From Saccoglossus kowalevskii (lineage: Eukaryota; Hemichordata; Enteropneusta; Harrimaniidae), in assembly GCF_000003605.2 (NCBI RefSeq), contig NW_003148787.1, positions 51,405-72,108 on the forward strand: DNA of 20,704 nt. The letters are read 5' to 3'. Positions 17,426-20,704 of this stretch are shown in pieces. Made by a program: the position numbers and the translations under genes. The stretch's first letter is position 1. Each line of letters starts with the position of its first letter. The notes below the pieces were generated by a model. That model searched no databases. It worked only from the letters and a program-made list of their open reading frames with translations, and was not told the origin of the DNA.

Positions 17426-19696
17426 CTGAGTGACAAGAACAGAATAGTAATGTCAGTTACAGAGAGAGACACACTGTTCATTAGTGAAGGATATGCAACT
17501 ATTATAACATAAACCTGGTGCAGATCATTCACAGTTGGGACACTAAATTAGTGTAATATTTCACTCAGATCTATGCTACGTGTTTGCCTATATTCGGCTG
17601 TTCTGTCTTTGTGAATACTTTGCAGGTCTTTGCAGCATTTACTACATAACAACACAAGGTGGGAATGAAACTTTAACTGGTTGGGAAACAAAATATTATG
17701 ATGTCGGGATTAAATACGCAATACTTACAGAAGTTGTACTTGCTTCATCAACATGGCATCAGGTCTAGATGTGCCATGTACCTGCAATGGCATGGTCTGT
17801 AGTTTACTGTGTGTTATGTACACTACTTTGTTGCCTTCACTTGCATAGCTAAGAGCACACTGGAAAAGCAATGAACTTTTACCACTGAAACAATTAACAT
17901 AAAATAGTGTTACATCTTACTGTCGAAAACATCACTTTGATTGGTGGTCAAAGTGGTTATGTGACCTGAATATTCACTAGAATTACTGACACCACTGGTA
18001 TTAGCATAGTTGTTTTGTTGCACATCTCTTAAAGGGCAGTGTTCATCGTGCTGTGTCCTGTTTGATATGCTTTGTAAACAATACATGTAAAATATACTGT
18101 TATATAAATGTAATATTTTCTTTACGGTGTCTATTCTATTCTATTCTATTCTATTCTATTCTATTCTATTCTATTCTATTCTATTCTATTCTATTCTATT
18201 GTTTGTTCACATGAAATTTGAACACATGCTGCGCGACAACCATCAACCTTTAAAATCTTTGTTGTGGGCAGTCAATATTCAGTGCTATTGACCCAAAGAG
18301 TAAACTATTGACTGCAGCATACTCCACTTTGGTTATAATTACAGTAAAATAATCAATTTTTGCCGCTAGAATTTTTCACAACTTGAGGAACTTACAGGGG
18401 TTAGTGGTCTAAAAATTAGCTAAGGACAATATGTCCAAAACGGTAACTAGTGTCATGGAACATTGATAACTATTCGCCATATTTTTGGTGTAAAACAGTG
18501 AATTTAATAAAAAAAATACTTATGCCATTTGTCTCAAAAGATTAAACAAAATTAGGACATTTTGAAAAATACAAGCAAATTGCTGATGTCCGGTGAGCAT
18601 GAAGACAGTTTTGTGAAAGTCACTAACACTCCATTTTCTATAACCGTGACGAAATTTTCCCTGCTATAAAATTTTGCACCTTTTACAAAATTCACAAACT
18701 TTTTCTCATGAAATTAAACCCATTTATAGTATTTTTTATATTTAAGGGTGAGATACATCTTTTAGACACTTTTTGATCAAAATTCACTTTTATCTTTAAA
18801 AATAACCCATCAATTCTGCAATGAGTTTTGGAGAGAATTTAATCATGGTTTAACTACAAGTGTGAAAAACTACATACTAATATAATGCTAGCAGAGTTGA
18901 TATGGCATCCATTTTTAAGACCAAAAATGGCCTCAGCATATAAGAATAACATATCAAAGTGAATATCAAAAGGCACCAAGGTAAACTCGATGGGCATCAA
19001 GGCACTTGTGATGCATACAAAAAACACAAGAGATAAAAAAAAAGTGAATGTTTCCTAACATGTACCATTCGGATCCTTATACACGAGGGGTCGACAATAT
19101 CGTGATATTTAATAAAAGCTGTATTTAACTTTACCACAATTCACAAAGCTACAATACAGTAATTGAACTGAAATGTTATATTTTTTTTTTTCTACCAGGA
19201 TAAAGTCAGTGTTAGTCAATATCAAGATCACAGGCTTTATTTCAGTCATATCACGGTAAAAAATAAAATATACAGGCGACCAGCATTATTCGTGTTTACA
19301 TACAGAGCCAGACGGTCGCCGATGCAATGTCTGTGTTTCCCATGTAATGTCAGTGTCTTTTTGTAAACTTGCGTCATTCAAATCGAAAACAGTCATAGAA
19401 ATTATTGAAATCAACAACATGTCAGAGAACAGTAGCGTTGATGGGCGTGTTGTGAGGCATATAGTTCGCTCTTCGGCGATTACAACTGGCCGAGTCCGAC
19501 TATCTTTCGTATATGACGTTATTTTCGAACTCTTCTCTTACCTGCCATTTTCACCAACTAAAAGACATTTCGACGCTTCTTCTGGCAAGTGTATTCCAAA
19601 AATGTCTCTTTTTGATTTAGTAGATTCGCAGGCAGTCTGCAATCTCGGAAAATTGTCACACAAATGCGGAAACATGTATGTCAAGACGACCGCCAT
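17311..19696 (-). CDS. swsap1: SWSAP1-like ATPase (SWS1-associated protein 1), first three exons
   Basis: A small RAD51-paralogue-like ATPase. In mammals SWSAP1 pairs with SWS1/ZSWIM7 (a Shu-type complex) and supports RAD51 function in meiotic and replication-linked homologous recombination in the nucleus. The join 19696-19542, 17884-17729, 17425-17311 on the minus strand gives 426 bases (142 codons) with matching phases (2, 2, 0). Walker A reads LLVGENGSGKSSLLFQCAL (residues about 46-64). VVYITHSKLQTMP corresponds to the conserved strand after helix 1, and Walker B is PPHVIIVDDLDYYC. Order and spacing agree with the human protein as I remember it. The mammalian protein has about 230 residues, so roughly 80-90 C-terminal residues are missing; no downstream exon was recognised. 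A general RecA/RadB-type ATPase is the alternative, but the pattern after Walker A favours SWSAP1. Confidence 0.82.
17729..17884 (-). CDS. swsap1: SWSAP1 exon 2: P-loop helix and following strand
   Basis: Begins after TTTCAG with the last base of the P-loop Ser codon, then GKSSLLFQCALSYASEGNK, VVYITHSKLQTMPLQVHGTS and RPDAMLMKQVQLL. The donor is a perfect GTAAGT in phase 2. Downstream, RPDAMLMKQVQLLYLVD lines up with the region in human SWSAP1 leading to the Walker B strand. Confidence 0.9.
17885..19541 (-). other. SWSAP1 intron 1
   Basis: A 1657-bp intron, donor GTAAGA and acceptor TTTCAG. It holds a 14-copy (CTATT)n array. Its 5' 230 bases (about 19310-19541) are GC-richer and full of CpG, belonging to the promoter-proximal island. 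The rest is AT-rich with no coding signal. Confidence 0.75.
18131..18200. repeat. (CTATT)14 microsatellite
   Basis: Fourteen perfect pentanucleotide units with no interruptions, within SWSAP1 intron 1. Perfection suggests recent expansion and probable length variation between individuals. Confidence 0.98.
19542..19696 (-). CDS. swsap1: SWSAP1 exon 1
   Basis: The ATG at 19696-19694 has a good context (AAACATGGCG) and is the first in-frame ATG after the CpG-rich segment. The peptide begins MAVVLTYMFPHLCDNFPRLQ and ends EEASKCLLVGENG plus two bases of the Ser codon, before donor GTAAGA. The exon is open in both directions; the antisense frame is treated as a shadow. Confidence 0.85.
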
Positions 19697-19870
19697 GTTT
19701 TCTAATTTGCATTTTAGGTATAAAAACAAAAGTATCTTATGTGTAATACTGAGGGCGTTACCACGAAATATTCAGGGCGTGCTGGTTGTGGAGCTTCCAG
19801 GCGGGCCGGTGTAAATCACCTAGTATTCAAACCCGACCCTCCCCCGCTCCTCACGAATGTGATATTTCTA
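19697..19870 (-). promoter_or_regulatory. SWSAP1 5' UTR and promoter region, CpG-rich
   Basis: Immediately upstream of the SWSAP1 ATG the sequence becomes rich in G+C and CpG (GGGCGTT, CAGGGCGTGC, GGCGGGCCGG, CCCGACC, CCCCCGC at about 19750-19850). This contrasts with the AT-rich surroundings and resembles an unmethylated promoter island. No TATA box was placed with confidence. The exact start of transcription cannot be read. Confidence 0.5.
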
Positions 19871-20093
19871 AAATGTTGTACCCCTATCAAAATAAAACTG
19901 TTGGTATTATTTATTATTCTTTTGTCTATAGACTTATTAACCGCCAGACCGACAAAGATAATATATACAAAATGTAGAACTGACAAACAACAGCTACTGT
20001 GCCGAAAAAATATAAAAAAAAAACACGATGAAAGTTCCAGATAAAAGCGGAAAAGTGTTACAAATGACGATAATTGGCAAAAGTAACCCAAGC

Positions 20094-20137
<44 letters not shown>

Positions 20138-20704
20138 GATATATGTGAAAATATTATAAAAACAAAAGAGCGTAACTAGTACTTAAATGTTAATATGGTA
20201 CAAGCTATATATCATAGGTTCTTAATGAAGGCACATGCATGGAGGCCCATATACCATGCGTTGTAGCTAATACAATTACCTACTACCATTTTCATATACT
20301 GTTCATCGGCTCGGAGTTACTCGGCAACAATCGATAAACTTCGTGTGGTCTTCAAAAAAAAATATTAATTAGTTGCTTGTTGATGTCTCGAAGTATCAAA
20401 TCCCCATTGTAATGCGACCTTGTTGAAGCATTTGTGTGTGTGTGTATTTTCAATTTTACAAGACGAAATTTACACACATTACAACCACATGTTCATTTAA
20501 TTACTAACATGTTCATTTAATAAGTTCATAATTCTAATGAAAGCCTGAAAACTATGATACATAAATCACTTTAAAAATTACAAAAACAGGTTCTGTCAAA
20601 ACAGCAGCACCTCCGTCTGTTGCTTCTGACAGTGTTATTACTTGAGTTATTTTTCTTTTCATATTTTGTAATCCTTGTTAGTACAGGCAACTCCGCCAAT
20701 ACTT
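19871..20704. other. right flank, AT-rich with small islands
   Basis: No recognised gene. It holds an (ATA)n run (20095-20134), a CpG-rich patch at about 20305-20345 (CGGCTCGGAGTTACTCGGCAA), two 15-bp copies of ACATGTTCATTTAAT 20 bp apart (20487-20501, 20507-20521) and a GC-richer island at about 20590-20637. The island is open both as + strand GSVKTAAPPSVASDSVIT (after a possible acceptor) and as minus strand QVITLSEATDGGAAVLTEPV. Either could be the edge of a neighbouring exon. Confidence 0.4.
20095..20134. repeat. (ATA)n microsatellite
   Basis: About 13 uninterrupted trinucleotide units upstream of SWSAP1. Confidence 0.97.

Noticed and set aside
19347..19814. 155-codon + strand open frame
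   Set aside because: Antisense to SWSAP1 exon 1, whose minus-strand frame completes a Walker A motif across a matched splice junction. No family resemblance on the + strand. Kept only as a note in the findings.

Overview
The window is eukaryotic nuclear DNA from an invertebrate animal, probably marine. It is AT-rich (about one third G+C by eye). Its coding sequence is split by GT-AG introns, and between the genes lie microsatellites, diverged repeats and a dead LINE retrotransposon. The lineage (deuterostome, lophotrochozoan or cnidarian) cannot be settled from the sequence. Nothing prokaryotic is present, and no tRNA, rRNA or CRISPR array was seen.

Left part (about 1-7720, + strand): the 3' half of a CREBRF gene (CREB3 regulatory factor; Drosophila relative REPTOR). 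Five exons can be joined in phase: an acidic stretch, the conserved pre-bZIP block, the basic region and coiled coil, and the conserved C-terminal tail, ending in TAG at 4724-4726. The 5' exons lie outside the window. A long AT-rich 3' UTR probably follows, with a good poly(A) signal at 7699-7704.

Middle (about 7720-17100): mostly non-coding. It holds one unrecognised open stretch that looks like a terminal exon (8565-8800, + strand) and the 3' end of a LINE on the minus strand (about 8830-9753) whose reverse-transcriptase C-terminus is broken by stop codons. It also holds a repeat block with foldbacks (about 12300-12900), a degenerate 34-35 bp tandem repeat (13365-13728), and two nearly identical copies of a 247-bp sequence about 1 kb apart. 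The second of these copies sits between two diverged 48-bp direct repeats.

Right part (about 17126-19870, - strand): the first three exons of a SWSAP1-like gene, the ATPase partner of SWS1/ZSWIM7 in RAD51-dependent homologous recombination. Walker A is assembled across the exon 1/2 junction and Walker B lies in exon 3. The C-terminal exon or exons were not recognised. The last 41 bp at the exon 3/intron boundary are present a second time 176 bp downstream. A CpG-rich, GC-richer segment at about 19300-19870 marks the 5' end of this gene.

The two recognisable genes have unrelated roles (transcription control; DNA repair) and form no visible functional unit. I found no convincing new multi-gene system. 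The points most worth checking are the SWSAP1 exon-end duplication, the missing SWSAP1 tail, the alternative CREBRF acceptors, the 247-bp duplication and the unidentified exon at 8565-8800.
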